Assembly: GCF_004664715.2 (NCBI RefSeq)
Contig: NC_051086.1
Location: 76,863,164-76,927,163 of the forward strand
From: Peromyscus leucopus
Lineage: Eukaryota > Chordata > Mammalia > Rodentia > Cricetidae
Reading direction: 5' to 3'
DNA: 64,000 nucleotides
Below the pieces are notes generated by a model that saw only the letters and a list, made by a program, of their open reading frames with translations, was not told the origin of the DNA and did no database searches. Below are positions 1 to 12,499 of this stretch, piece by piece. How positions within the stretch are numbered: the first letter of the stretch is position 1; each line of letters opens with the position of its first letter. The position numbers and the translations under genes were made by a program.

Positions 1-230
1 AAAAAAAAAAGTCTCTTGATGTCCAGGTAGGTAAAGATGTCTGGCCATTGAACCTCAGGCATCCTTGTCTTCACCTCCTCAGTGGTGGGATTCACATGGA
101 ACCTACTGGAATCATCTTTTGTATATGAGTTTTGATATCAAATCAAGTCTCTGTGCTTACATGGCTAACACTTTACTGTGAGCTATCCTGACATCTCCTG
201 AGTAGGTATGTATCCAAGTATTTCAGCACA
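1..230 (-). mobile_element. B4-type SINE remnant, antisense
   Basis: Read on the minus strand, the right part (about 150-225) resembles the tRNA-derived half of rodent B4/B2 SINEs (gctcacagtaaagtgttagcc-like A-box region). The left part (about 60-110, 'cctcctcagtggtgggatt') matches an antisense B1-type half. It is followed on the left by an A-run at the window edge. The order B1-like then tRNA-like in reverse fits B4 (ID plus B1). It is diverged and no target duplication was seen. Confidence 0.45.
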
Positions 231-3149
231 AATTGCTTAGAAAAAGTCAATGGATGCCCCATGGACAGATGCTCACTCTCCAAAACTGCCTCTAGGAGCA
301 TGAGTTGCTTTTGAAAGATTATTATTGTTGCTTTTCAAACAGTACTCTACAAAGCTTCAGAACCCTAGGGAACTTACTTGGGATTGCCCATCTTGGCTTT
401 TCATTGATTAACATAATAGGCAGGTCTGAGATACATCTTCAGGATAAGCACATAAAATAATAATAATTAAGAGTAAAACAAAGTTGTATAACCTACACCT
501 ACTGAAGACACTTTCCTAGGGTGAGCAACAGTGAAGAGATGGCAGCCTTGAGGTTAACTCCATAAATGCACCAATGTAATTCCTTAAACTGTAATGCATG
601 TTTGCTTAAAAACCAATGAAAAGGCTGCTTTGTCTGTGGTTGTGGCACCTGGCTATGGAACATTGCTTCAATGACTCAGAAGGAAAAGCCTTCCATGTCC
701 CAAACTCTTGGCCTGCATAAGAGCTGTAGTAATAAGGGATACCATCTCCTCCTGCACCTGCCCACCTGCTTCAGACACTTACTGTTGAGAAATGTAGAAG
801 AGCAAAAGCCTTTGATGTCAGATGCAGAGAAACAGAAACCATTAATGGACAACACTTAAAGGGTGGGGAGATACTTATGTTTATGTAAAAATAGATGATG
901 TATATGTATAATGTATACATACGTTATGCCACTTTCAGTAACAATGCTTTTCCCAAACAATATAGACCATGTATAAGAGCTCAATACCAGGCATGGAAAA
1001 CTCCACTCAAGTTATAGGTTAAGGATATCAAAGAGACTCCCGAAATAATATTATCATTTCTCTTGGTTTTCTCACAGAACATAAAGTTAAGACCCCATTA
1101 CTGAAGAGACCACACACTGAGGACACAGGAATTGAGGGAATTAAGAACTTTACCTGGAAAATTAAGAACTTACTTCCTGAGTATTAGCTCTTATAATATT
1201 CAAGTTGATACGCAAATTGCTAAGAGAGAAAAATAGTTAATATTCCCACCAAGCTGTGAAGTCTACAAACCAAATGACCAGAGTTGTAAGATATCCCCAA
1301 GGGTGCAATAGTGACACTTGTATCATGCGGGTAATGAACAGTTGTCTAACTGGACATTGGATTTAAGGCCTATCCAATAGGAAGGAATTCATGTTTAGTA
1401 CTGCAAACCTACCCACCTTCCCATAGTGAGGTCATGGGCCCAAGAGGAAAACTACTTTCCTAAACCAGTATGATTCCCAACTGCATTCTAAATGCTTATC
1501 CTTACACATGCAGTTCTCACATCTCACTAAACAACCTTCGTGATGTAGCAGCTAAAGATCAGTACAGAAATCCTCAACTGGTCAAATTGCAGGTAACAAC
1601 TGACCATGTGCTTCCAGTCTCAACTGATATATCTACAATGCAATCCCAATAATGAAGGCTCAGGGAATATTGTGGAAGAGGAGGCAAAAAGATTATAACA
1701 GCAATGGACCAGGATGTCTTGTGAATATTGTCTTCTATTTATAAAAGGAAAGCTGCACATACCCATAAAAATATAGTTGCCTAAACAAGTATGCACAATA
1801 ACAACTTGAAATGTCAAGGTAGATGGAGGAAATCACACAAAGCACTGCCCTTAGATGAAGAGCTACAGTTAATTAATGGCTGCTGTTATAGAGACAATCA
1901 GATTTCTTCAGCAGTAGCCTCTATATAGGTTATCCAGTTCCAAGTAGCCAGCTCTAAACACATACACCACATATACATAGGAGAAGCATTAAATGGACTC
2001 AACCTATAGGAAGAATGGGTATGACAAAAGCCCTCCCAGCAGGCTTATTGGTGAAAGATGCAGCTAGAACTGAATGTAGGTGCTGAATGAAAGAAGCAGG
2101 TATAAACTGATCTTCAAACTGCACTTGGTTCATTCATTTTTTGGGTCTTGGAGCTAGAATGTGTCTGCAATGGAAAAAAAGTGTTAGGGGGTGAGGGGTA
2201 GACACTGTCTCTTTACCAAATTGCCTGCATCCCCTCAGCGACAGGACATTTTCACAATGTTCGTTTTATTTTTCTAATTTGTATATATACAAGAATATTT
2301 TAGGTTTTTTTTTTTTTTGAAAATTTAGGTCTTCTTTAAACTGATGGTGTTTTAAAGACTCGTGGTATTTGTGTACAGAGAGCAGATAACCCTGACACAA
2401 ATGATAACATTTTATTGTTGGGCTTGTAAGGCAAAAGAATCCTCCCATTCTGTTTCATCTTATTGAAATGGAGAAAAAGTATTTGTCAGGTCAATAACTA
2501 CTTGCCATCTAAATCAATCTATCCTATAATAATACTATGTCTGGAACAGCAGCTGCATTCCAATGATGGTTTGGTGATGTTTAAGATGTCCGGCTCTGTC
2601 TCCCAGGTGAATTTATCTTTCTGATGACATATCATAGGGTCCTAAATAGGAAGATGACAAGAATTAACATCCCAATTTGTTAAAATTTTCATGCTGATGC
2701 CAGTTTAAATGATTTTTCACACAATATGCTGTAATTTTTGCAGATAGTTATTTTTTATCCATAGCTGTCTTTTCTAGTATAAGCGAGCCACCACAGTGAT
2801 AGATACATGTTCAATATGCATATTTATTCTTACAGATTCTGTCAGCAGAATGTTTAAGTCACATATTTAGACTTTTTACCCCTTGACCTTGATTACTGAA
2901 CCTGTGATGTTTAGGCATCTAGATAATTCTTATCATAATAGCTGTTTCCTGGTATTTCTCTCCTATATGTACAGTTTCTCTTTGGGGGATTAAGGAAAAT
3001 TCCCAGTGTATAATTATGCTAATGTATCTCCCTCCTCAAGGAATTATAGTTCTTTCACCTGAAAGAGTGATGGTTAACTATCTGGGTAAATTGGGGTGGG
3101 AAGACACAATCTAAGTACAGGTATTACAGTTCCGTGGGCCAGAGCCCTA

Positions 3150-3152
<3 letters not shown>
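231..3152. other. No recognised feature (unassigned AT-rich DNA)
   Basis: I see no gene, RNA or repeat that I can name. Open frames are at most about 60 codons with no family resemblance. A 12-base T run lies near 2308-2319. Old transposon remnants too diverged to spot by eye are likely. Confidence 0.4.

Positions 3153-3212
<60 letters not shown>
3153..3212. repeat. (GA)30 microsatellite
   Basis: Uninterrupted GA dinucleotide tract of about 60 bases. It produces a spurious Arg-Glu repeat open frame (3096-3419), which I do not count as a gene. A pure tract this long should be length-polymorphic. Confidence 0.97.
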
Positions 3213-3215
<3 letters not shown>

Positions 3216-4959
3216 AGCTCAGTATTCAGTATGCATATTCATTGCTCTTTGCCCCCTCACTGTGGACATAATGTACTAGCCTCCACAATATCCCACCATG
3301 ATTTCCCAGCCATGATGGAAAACCATGGAAGAAAGAATAGCTGTATTCTGGGCTTGATGAGAATGGAGAAACCAAGGGCCAGGGAGGTAATTAATTCAAA
3401 AGGTAAAGAGGCAGAATGACCCTTCAATTTACAGGCTTCACAAGCTGGATGGAGAGAAGAGACTTGTCAAAGCAGTCCTCCCACTTCCTTCTTAGCATGC
3501 ATGATTAAAGTTGCCATCTCCATGGAAAATAAACAAATACCAACATAATGAAATAACCTAGAGAATGAAGTCTCCCCTCTGTTAGTTACAATGTTATATA
3601 ACACTAATCTTGAAGCTTTTTTTTCCTTCAGATGTTGATGCTGTTCTATTTACCTTGAAATCCTTATCCAGTATTGAGTATTTCATATTTAAAAGAAGAG
3701 CACTTCTCTTTGCTGTGGTTAAGTTATGATTGACTTCTCAGCTACTCTGACCATAGCCTCACTTGTCTTTTCTTCTTATCTGTTCCATTAACTAAAGTCA
3801 GCTATATTAAAAGAACAATAGTAGGCTACAAACATGGATGAACATGACAAACAGAATAGGAGAAACATCCACTCCTCAAAATTCTAAAAACAAGAAGATG
3901 AACCCAAGCTACAGATGCACACCTCATCATTTATTCTAATATTCCCAAGTCAAGATGTAATATAGATTCTTTCAACTATCATAAGAATATTTGACTTCAT
4001 CATTCTTTATGATAGCCCTTCAGTATTGAGAAAAGTATTCATAATACATATGTGCATATATGTGTGTGTGCATGTATGTTAATTTTAAATTAAACCTAGT
4101 GTCTACAGGTTTTTAATGGTTTTGTTTTGCACATTGTTCAAGAAATATACCGTGAAAGCCTAGAGTATGTCAGAACTAAGCTAATGTGCTCTTACAATGC
4201 ATGGGTGGGAGAGACAGGCTCTGGTTTTATGAAAATTCAGGCCAACAAGAGAATAAATGAACAGTGAATATGTCATTATCACGAGGGGACTCAGGGTGAT
4301 ACTGAGGCTTACAAAAATTCAAAATAAGTTAGATGAAATCAGAGGTAGGAACAGGTTTTTATTATTGAATAAAAACAGGGAACATTGGTTGAATGAAAGA
4401 AAGTAGGTCATAGCTACTAGATTGTAGGTATCTAATTTTACATTTGGAGACATTACAAGATTTATGAACATTTCAGAGAAAATTAGAAACTATCAAGAAT
4501 CAAAGCTTTCTAGATGTTAATGATCAGAAGGAAGGGGCATTTATATTTACATCTGACATTGTTGAGGAACTGCAGCAGTATAATTTAGTTTTCTTTCAAA
4601 GCCCACTCTTACCCAAACAGACAATTCAATATGTATTGCAAAATACATATTGTGTGGATTTTTTTCAATGTTGTAATTTTGTTTTTTAGAGAAGAAATTT
4701 CTTGTTATTTCCAAGGAACACACAGCACAAGAAACAAACAAATTAGGTGCACTTCGATGAATTTCAAAACATATAGTAAAGGTTCCAATAATACTAATTA
4801 GCTTAGAGAGTTGATTCCTATCGTTAACCTCAACACACATAGATCTTTTTATATGTTTTGTGTATGCTGGATGAAAGGTTTGGTGAAATCTGATGAAAGA
4901 AACTCGTTTCTAGTTGTATTTTCAAAGTATGCAGAGACTGCTAAGGCTTGACTGCTTGT
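3213..4959. other. No recognised feature
   Basis: Unassigned AT-rich sequence. A short alternating purine-pyrimidine stretch lies at about 4046-4080 ('catatgtgtgtgtgcatg'). The minus-strand frame at 4547-4840 (97 codons) has no recognisable domain and looks like chance. Confidence 0.4.
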
Positions 4960-5450
4960 GTAAACAGAAGCAATGCATATAAAGATAACTGCAACATTAT
5001 GTAATAATTATAATCAACTTTACTACCACATTCCCCAAAGCAGTACAATCACATTTAGAATGCTATTTAATCACATTTATCTATCTACTGTTAAACTGGG
5101 CATGACACTGTCAGCTCTGTACAATCTTAAGGCAGGGTTGGAGTCTGCCCATGGAGTTTTGGAATTGCAAAGCAAGTTGAAATGACTTTTTCATGTGAAT
5201 TAATAAAGCACTCTTGTTCTCTGCACTCCCTGCCTCCATTAAATGGCAAGGGGTGATTGTGCTAAATTTCGTTGTGTATTGTGTCCAAATAAGATTGTAC
5301 CATTTACAGCACACAAGGCTGAGAACAATGGTCAATGGCCTAACACACAATAAAGGAAACTCAACTTTTCATATGTATATGCAGGCTATAAAGATTAAAT
5401 TACCTAGATCCATATTCAAAATAAACTGCTTTTGATAATTACAAAGCAAT
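4960..5450. other. Candidate conserved non-coding block
   Basis: This stretch has no visible SINE, L1 or LTR signature and no low-complexity tract. It is rich in ATTA/TAAT homeodomain-type core motifs. Overlapping open frames on both strands (5111-5350 minus, 5214-5435 plus) have no recognisable products. The suggestion of conservation is inference from composition only. Confidence 0.2.
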
Positions 5451-6515
5451 CACACAAATTCATCATGTGTCTAAATCGCCAAAATCTTTTAAGTGCTCAA
5501 TACACAGGAAACAGTCTCTGAGGCCCCAAAGAAATAAAGATATGTAATCTTTTGTAGGGATTAACATTTTGTCTGTGCAAAACGCACTCTGTTTTCCTCA
5601 TTTTTAAGGGTTTTGTGATGGATTCATTTGCTTGCTTACTAGTTTGAATTATTCTCTCTTATGGGCTACTTAATTAAACAAGTGATAGCAAAGACTTAGT
5701 AAGTTCTTGAAATTCTTGTAAGAAAAGGTGGAAGAAGAAAGGAAGAAAGCAGAAAGGAAAGAAAAGTTATGCTATAATACATATAAAATTATAGATATAT
5801 GTTTGTCAAGTGTCTTTATGCTGAATTTGCAATTGTAATTATAGGAGACACAATACCAACAAACAGTAATGTTGAGGGTCTATGTAAGCTTCCTGTGTAT
5901 GTAATTTTTATAAGGACCATTAAATCTTACCAAAGAAAACTAGCTAATGTAAGTTTTACTTACTTATCGAGCCAGAATTAATCCATTATTGTCAGAAGGC
6001 CATGGTCAACCAGGCCAGGTCAGTGGCAGTGGATTCCCAGAAAGACTGAGGCTGAGACAAGTTTATTGCAAGTAATCAGATTTTTTTAATATACTTATCA
6101 GAAACAGAATATGGTGACAGTTGCCAGGATGCAATGCCATTTGCAAATTACACAAGACTAATGTTGAAGACTTATTGCCCAGCCAAGCTTCACTGTGCTT
6201 CACTGACTTCGAGGGAATGCTGAGAAACGAAGGTGGCCCGGATGCTTCACTGCCTCATGAAGTGCCTCAGTTTCTCAGGAACTGAAAGGCACACAATATC
6301 CCAGGAGCCATTGACTCTAACCTGAAAAACCTATGACACATGTCTCTCAAGGCAGCTATATTAGGCCAACTCCATGAATTCCTGGAAGCTAATATATAAT
6401 GTTTTTAATGACCCAAACGAGTCTGACTATTTTACTTGGAGTTGCAGGGGTGAGGGTTTATTTACAGGAGCATCTCCAATTTATTGTTGACTAACCCACT
6501 AAAAAAAGTATCTCT
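5451..6515. other. No recognised feature
   Basis: Unassigned. A purine-rich patch (aagaaaggaagaaagcagaaagg) lies at about 5732-5765. 'aggctgagacaagtttattgc' at about 6050-6070 is of a kind seen near rodent LTR ends, but nothing else supports an LTR there. Confidence 0.3.
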
Positions 6516-6745
6516 CCCATTCCCACCAAGCTTAACTGCCTATAAATCCTGAAAGAAGGGTATGGTTTTCTGACCTCTCTCATCCATTGTGGGATGTGGT
6601 GAAGTTCAATCTTTTGCAGGTCTGGACATGTCATCCCAGCTGCTGTGAGCTCAAGTGTACAGCCACCCAAGTCCTGCTGGAGGACACTGTGGTTTACAAC
6701 ATTCCACTCATCCTCTTTTATGCTTCTTTGGCACTTCATGAGCTT
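6516..6745 (-). mobile_element. Possible old L1 3'-region fragment, antisense
   Basis: The order of short motifs ('tctgacctctctcatcc', 'catcccagctgctgtgagctc', 'ctggaggacactgtggtt') resembles antisense rodent L1 3'-untranslated sequence, where the 'agctgctgtgag-tc' and 'ggacactgt' blocks recur. The fragment is diverged and without clear ends. The 82-codon minus frame here is not a gene. Confidence 0.4.
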
Positions 6746-7444
6746 GAGTATTAATTAACATCCAATAAACATGCTACTCAGATACACAGAGAAAAATATT
6801 AACAGTAGAAAGTGAGACATCAACATTTGCTTCTTTTAATGGGTAATATGAACATCTGCTTCCTATAAGATTTGAGTCTATGCATCATTAAACAATGTGT
6901 GCATTTCATTTCTTGAAGATGCTACCAGAAAATACATTTATGCACACAGTTCTATCAATCCAAAGTAATTCATCACAAGCAGTTAAGAAGAGAAAATTCA
7001 CTGAAAAGATAGATTTGGGAAGAATTCTGGCTAAGCTACTCACAGGAGTACCCTGCTGCTAGAATCATTTTGTTTTAGGCTTTAACATTAATGTTTATTG
7101 ACTAATAATGCTTTTAAGTCCTTATGTAGGAGCAGCACACCTGAGGTTAGACTCCTACTCTTCTACCTGAAAGGAAAAAGTGTCCATATAAAAATCATTA
7201 TAGTGCATTTCTCCTGCTCTTCTTGTCAAAGCCATCCATATATCAAAGCAAGATGATAATTAATGATAGCTTACTAATGGTCCAAGAATGAATTGTCCAA
7301 GAATGAAACCATGGGTGAGCTGTTCCCATAATCATGCAATGGATAAGTTTCAATTTATAAACATAAACCTCAAAATAATTCTATAGTTATGCAAGCCTGA
7401 TTAAAATTTAACAGATTGCCTATGTATATCTTTGCTGTCAAATT
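6746..7444. other. No recognised feature
   Basis: Unassigned AT-rich sequence with no open frame of note. Confidence 0.4.
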
Positions 7445-7548
7445 CATGTAAAATTGAGAAATTTAAGCTTTATTTATAGGTAAAAGTTGTTCTTTCACAA
7501 TTTCATACATGTACACTGTTCACTTTCGATCCTCTGCTCTTGCCCCTC

Positions 7549-7971
7549 TGTGGTGGTATTCTAATTGTACTGAAATGTGATTTTGATTGTATGTTAATAA
7601 ATAAAGTTACCCGGGGGTCAGAGCTATTAGAGTCATAAACAGAGTGTGGCGGTGGTGGCACAGGCCTTTAATCCCATAGATCTCTGTGTGTTCAGGGATA
7701 CAGCCAGCATTGGAGACATATGCCTTTAAGACCTAGGGGGCTGTACATTCAGACAGTGACGAGGCAGTCATGTGTTTGGGTTTACAACCAATGAGAAGGC
7801 AGAACAACATACTATAAAAAAACCGAACAGACAGGATATAGCTCTTTTTCGGGAAGCTGGGACACCGCAGGAGGAAGGGTGAGATTTTAGCTCTGAGTTC
7901 TGACCTCTCGGCTTTCTCTTTTACATTGTTTCTGTGTTTCTTATTTAATAAGACTGTTGATTACATCAACA
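7549..7971 (+). mobile_element. Solo LTR, class II (ERVK-like), SINE-bearing family, copy 1
   Basis: A 423-bp element begins tgtggtgg, ends atcaaca and is flanked by the perfect 6-bp direct repeat cccctc (7543-7548 and 7972-7977). TG...CA ends with a 6-bp duplication are the mark of class II endogenous retroviruses. Inside are an aataaa at about 7600, a CCAAT motif at about 7788, a TATA-like actataaaaaa at about 7811 and, at 7644-7733, a segment that reads like a B1/SINE piece (ggtggtggcacaggccttta, then tatgcctttaagacc). No internal retroviral genes are present. The reverse copy is at 42318-42738. I cannot give the family name. Confidence 0.85.
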
Positions 7972-8224
7972 CCCCTCCCTCTTCCCCTCTGCTCCTACCA
8001 GCCTTGCCTCTTCCCTCTGAATCTTTTACACATTTACTATTTTTAGTTTGGTTTATTGTCCCATAGGTTTTAATCAGAACCATCTGTGTGATTATAAATT
8101 TGGAAATAATCACTAGATCTTGGTAAGCTCACTAGTGTGTGTTTACAAATTTATACCATATTCCCTGCCATTCAGAATTGGTCTACGGACAGCAGGTCAG
8201 TGATAGGACCTAAATCAACAGTGT

Positions 8225-8243
8225 GGGGGTGGGGGTGGGGGGG
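8225..8243 (+). other. G-run motif, potential G-quadruplex
   Basis: Runs of 5, 5 and 7 guanines separated by single T residues. It meets the usual four-G3-run pattern if the last run is split. It lies in the old L1 3' region. Rodent L1 3'-untranslated regions are known for G-rich polypurine tracts, although here the G-rich strand is opposite to the L1. Confidence 0.6.
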
Positions 8244-8531
8244 CCTGAAAGTACCTTCTTCCTTCATAGGTGACTGTGAGTAGGTCTCAGCTCCTTTGGA
8301 CCCAGTGCCAGTCATGCACCATTCCTGTCGGTTTATGTTCCCCACATCAGTGTTCTCTTTTGAACATGGTATATCACAGTCAGTCTTTCTCCCAATCATT
8401 TTTGGTGCCTACATTTTTTTAATGCCTCCAGTTCTACAATGTTCTCTGAGCTTTAAGAGAGTGATGCAAATGTCTTGCCTAGGACTGAGACCTCAACCAT
8501 CCTTTATTCTTAACATTTGTGCAGCCGAGTT

Positions 8532-8883
8532 TGCTAGGGAACAATCCTCTTGTACACTGTAAAGATTTATCATTCAAATTAGGTTAATAAAATGCTGAAT
8601 GGTCAGTAGCCAGGCAGGAAGTATAGGTGGGGCAACCAAACTAAGAATGCTGGGAGGAGGAAGGGCAGAGTCAGGAGTTACCAGCCAGACAAAGAGGAAG
8701 CAAGATGAGAAGATTGTACTGAGAAAAGGTACCAAGCCACATGGTTAGACAAAGATAAGAATTATGGATTAATTTAAGTGTAGGAGCTAGTTAGTAATAA
8801 GCCTGAACTGCTGGCCAGGCATTTATAAGTAATACAGACCTCCGAGTGATTATTTGGAAGCTGTTGTGTGACAAGGTACAACA
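8532..8883 (+). mobile_element. LTR of the 'taataaa-gctgaatgg' class II family, copy 1
   Basis: It shares ordered blocks with four other copies in this window: ttgtacactgtaaag, ggttaataaaatgctgaatgg, 'agccaggcaggaagtatagg', 'gaggaagcaagatg', 'aagccacatgg', 'ggagctagttagtaataagcctgaa', 'gtgattatttgg' and a 3' end in acaaca. It interrupts an antisense L1. I did not find a clean target duplication, so the 5' boundary is approximate. Confidence 0.75.
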
Positions 8884-9480
8884 TAGAAAAGCCTCCATTT
8901 ATGCAACTTTCTTTTGCATTTATGCCAAATTTCTGAAAGATAAGAGTTCTACTAGGATGAGATTAGGCTTTGTCAGTGGATATAGACACCAATATTGATG
9001 AGGTAGCTTGATCCTATGCAAATTCAGCTAAGCAGCCATTTTACCTTCCACTTGGAACCTGAGATTTTTTTTTTTTGGTCATAGATTTTTGGATTATGTT
9101 TACAATATTAGACATGGATTCCTTCTTGCAGAGTAATCTTCAAATACACTTATGGAGTGTTTGGTTACTATTATACCAATAATCATGCCACTATTACATC
9201 AGCTTGAATGAACGGTTGGCATTATAGTCCATGAAGTTCACATTTGTGTTAAACTGTAGATACCTTTACTACCAGAAGACTGTATTTCATCCTTTGGCAT
9301 TGTAAGAGCCATCCAGCAATGAGGAATCTCTTAGCTAGTATCAGCCTAATTTCTCTATATATTGCATCTAAGAATTGTGGTGCCTATAATGTTTAGGGTG
9401 TTAATAATTAGTTCTGGTAAGTAACCATGAGAAATGACAAGACCCCATATGAATGCTGGCTCTAGTCCTAGTAATAACAT

Positions 9481-9849
9481 TTAAAGAACTCTGCATTTAG
9501 AAAATACTTTAGGTATAATTTTAGAGCTGTGAATGTACACTTGAATCTTCAACCTAAAAGGAAAAATAAGAAATTTTAAAATATTACTACTATCCATTTC
9601 TAACTTTACCTCAAAATGTCTTTCAGTTACTCACATCTTCTCCCATACAAAAGCATATGGCTCCTTGCTATTATTGTATTAACAACCTAGCATTATTTCC
9701 AACCATTAATTTTTCATAAATTGTTCTTTATTTTATACTTGTTATTATGAATATTATGAATATTATTGTTTCCATGAGTGCTAGCTTACGGATCTCAGTT
9801 TTTTACTTTTCTTTCTTATTTCTATAATACTTTAATGTATTCCTTAACA
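9481..9849. other. No recognised feature
   Basis: AT-rich sequence between two antisense L1 segments. It may belong to either one, but is too diverged to place. Confidence 0.3.
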
Positions 9850-10560
9850 ATTTTGTTCCTATATGCAATATATCTTGATTATATATACCCCAACTCTCCA
9901 ACTCCCACATAACAGACAGCTTGTGCCTCTCTCATCTTTGTGTCCTCTTCTTTGTATTCACCTTCTACTTCATAACTCACTGAATATAGTTAGTGCTGCC
10001 TTCATGCACATGGGTAATCTACCAGCTGCCACATGCACATAGAATAATGACTTCTTCCTTCCTCAGGAACCATCAATTTATCAATAACTACTCAATTAGT
10101 GGTGGAACATCATAAACCCTTCCCTCATTCTTATTGAAATTATTTACTGTCTGATCTGGTGTAGATTGGTCATGTAAGAGTAAATTTGACTGCTCTCAGT
10201 TTATGAATTTAATGGATATACTATGCCTAGAAGACACCACTTCACTGCAATTCTTACTAGCCCTGGGCTCTTGCATTTCTTCTATTCCTACTCTGTAGTA
10301 TTTCCCGAGCCTTATGAGGGTAATATTAATTTGGCCTTTAAGGCTGAACCTGTGGTAGTCATTTATTCTCAGCACTTTGTCCAGTTATGAGTCTCTGTAT
10401 TGGTTTCTGCCTGCTATGAAAAGGACCTTCTCTGATCAAATTTGAGGGCATCGTTAATCAATGCTTTTAAACGTAAGGTAAAAGGGAATGGTAGGTGGTG
10501 ACCTTTTCTCACTTACATTGGTTCTGTTTTCCCCCATGATAATAAGTCCATTGACTTTCT
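9850..10560 (-). mobile_element. Second old L1 3' region, antisense
   Basis: The stretch 'gtatttcccgagccttatgaggg ... tattctcagcactttgtccagttatgagtctctgtattgg' at about 10300-10406 is the same L1 3' block seen diverged at 8433-8530. It therefore represents a separate copy in the same orientation. Similarity fades after about 10460, and the element may extend to about 10980. Confidence 0.6.
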
Positions 10561-12499
10561 GACCAATATATAGCAATTCCTCCTTTTTCAGATTTTTGCT
10601 TTCTGAGTTTTCAGTTATCTATGATCCATCATGCTCTGTAATTATTAATTGGTGAATTCTAGAAATAAGTCATTGACAAGTTTTCAGTTGGGTACTGCTA
10701 TATACTAGTTGCATAATGAGTTCTATATGCTTTGATGATCCATCATTATCCAAATACCTTTTCACTTGTAATACCACAAAGTCAGTAGTAGCCCAGGTTA
10801 CTTCACACCCCACTCACCCCTCCTCACCCAGGCTTTTATCAGCTCACATCATCACAAGAAAAAAGGCAAGTGCACTACAATCAGAAATTTCAAGAGACCA
10901 TCATATTTTTGTTAATGTATGCTGTCATAATTATTATTTTGTTATTAACTACAATTGCTTACTTGTCTAATTTGTAAATTAAATCTCAATATATAATGCA
11001 TGCCAGTTAATATTTATAGGATTCCGTACTGCCCTCAGTTTGAGGCATTCACTACTCCAAGGACTCTACTGAGGATGTGATCTCTACTAATAACCTTTGA
11101 ATGAGGAAGCCCTGATGTCTAGACTTCTAATTACTGTTTGCTCTACATAACCTTGTCTGTACTATACTTACCTGCTGAGACTCCACTGTTGCTTCTTTTG
11201 GTGACTTTTATTTAATCAGTCTCACAGTTCCTATGTCTTTTGTGGCTGTGACTTGAATACTTGTTTCTACCTTCACGTTTGTACAAGGTTAAAAGGATAT
11301 TTTTGTTTTCACCTATAAGACATTGTCAGTTACACAGCTTGGGTTATGGGTTTTTAATGTGTAAGAATCAAAATTACTATGGGAAGCAACATGATGGTAC
11401 AACTATCACCTCAAAGAGAATAAGAGTTCATTTGCAAGCCAAATTTTAGCAACAGTGGTCTGGGAAACATGGAGCTAGCTTACCCAAGGGTTCCATGTTC
11501 CCACATGGAAACAGTTTTACCAGAACAGAACAATGAAAGTCAGAAATCTAGGCAATTTTAAAATATATTGGTAGAAATGTAAGGCAGTTCCAAGATGGAG
11601 GAGATCTGTCCTATAGGCCTTGGTACTAGCTGGTGTGGGTTCTTAATATTTGAATTGGTGGAAATTGACAGTCTGCTAATAAGTTTTATTGTTTAGTCAC
11701 AGGATTTAGGTTCCAACACAGAAGTGGTCAAGAGATGGCTATTTGAGCAGTTGAAACTAGTCTGAGATAAGGTAATTGGGCTCTGGACCTCCAATATTCT
11801 AATCTCTCCACATCACTAATTTCATCAGACAATTAGTCTTTTCAGACACAGCCATCTTTCCAGGAATTTTCACATATAAGTTCTTGCCTGAATCAAATAG
11901 TTTACCTTGTGTGAAAATATGTGGAATTATTGTGAGTAGAGAATTAAACATTGTCACCTTCAGTGTTTTTAATTGGGATCATTGAGCAGACGTGAACAAT
12001 AATGACCATTAGAGGCTCAAATCTCATTATAAATACAGATATTGTGTTTGTGTTCTGTGTCACTCCCAAGAGCTACCCCTTCCAGAAAGGATAGCAGTAT
12101 GGAATTTACAATCAGGAAAGAGCTAAAAAGCATGCAATTCCCCATATGTCTGTTCCATATGAAAAAAATGAAATCACAGTTACAAAGGTAAATTTCTTAG
12201 TGCCATTCAGTTAGCAGCAAAAGAGTTAAAGAAGCATTTAGCATTCCTTTTTCAGGGTTTACTATTTTGGCTTTTATGGTTTTTTTTTTTATGAGATGTA
12301 AGTTGAAGTTTGAAGGTGAATGCAGGCATTGAAATGAATTCAGGAATCACATTTCAGGAAGGTCTTACAGTAGAATATTATGCTGGTAAATTCATCAAGG
12401 ACAAGTTCTAAATCCAGAAGTTGACTTCAAAAACTTATGTTTACCAACAATGTACCCACAGAGGTCACATTCACTGATTATGAAAAAAGTACTATGACA
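10561..12499. other. No recognised feature, possibly more of the old L1
   Basis: No nameable repeat or gene. The 84-codon plus frame at 10716-10970 has no domain. Weak echoes of L1 3' sequence occur to about 10850 but are not strong enough to call. Confidence 0.3.

Larger units (their letters stand above)
7445..9480 (-). mobile_element. Old L1 3' region (Lx-like), antisense, split by two LTRs
   Basis: Blocks typical of antisense rodent L1 3' sequence occur in order: a pyrimidine-rich start with 'catacatgtacactgttcac', 'tttaatcagaaccatctgtgtgatta' at about 8070-8096, 'tctacaatgttctctgagctttaag' at about 8433-8458, and 'catgccactatta' near 9184. The order continues across two inserted LTRs (7549-7971 and about 8532-8883), so one older L1 was interrupted twice. 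Ends are approximate. No ORF2 reading frame survives. Confidence 0.65.

Noticed and set aside
3096..3419. 107-codon frame with a long Arg-Glu run
   Set aside because: It is read-through of the (GA)30 microsatellite, with no conserved flanks.
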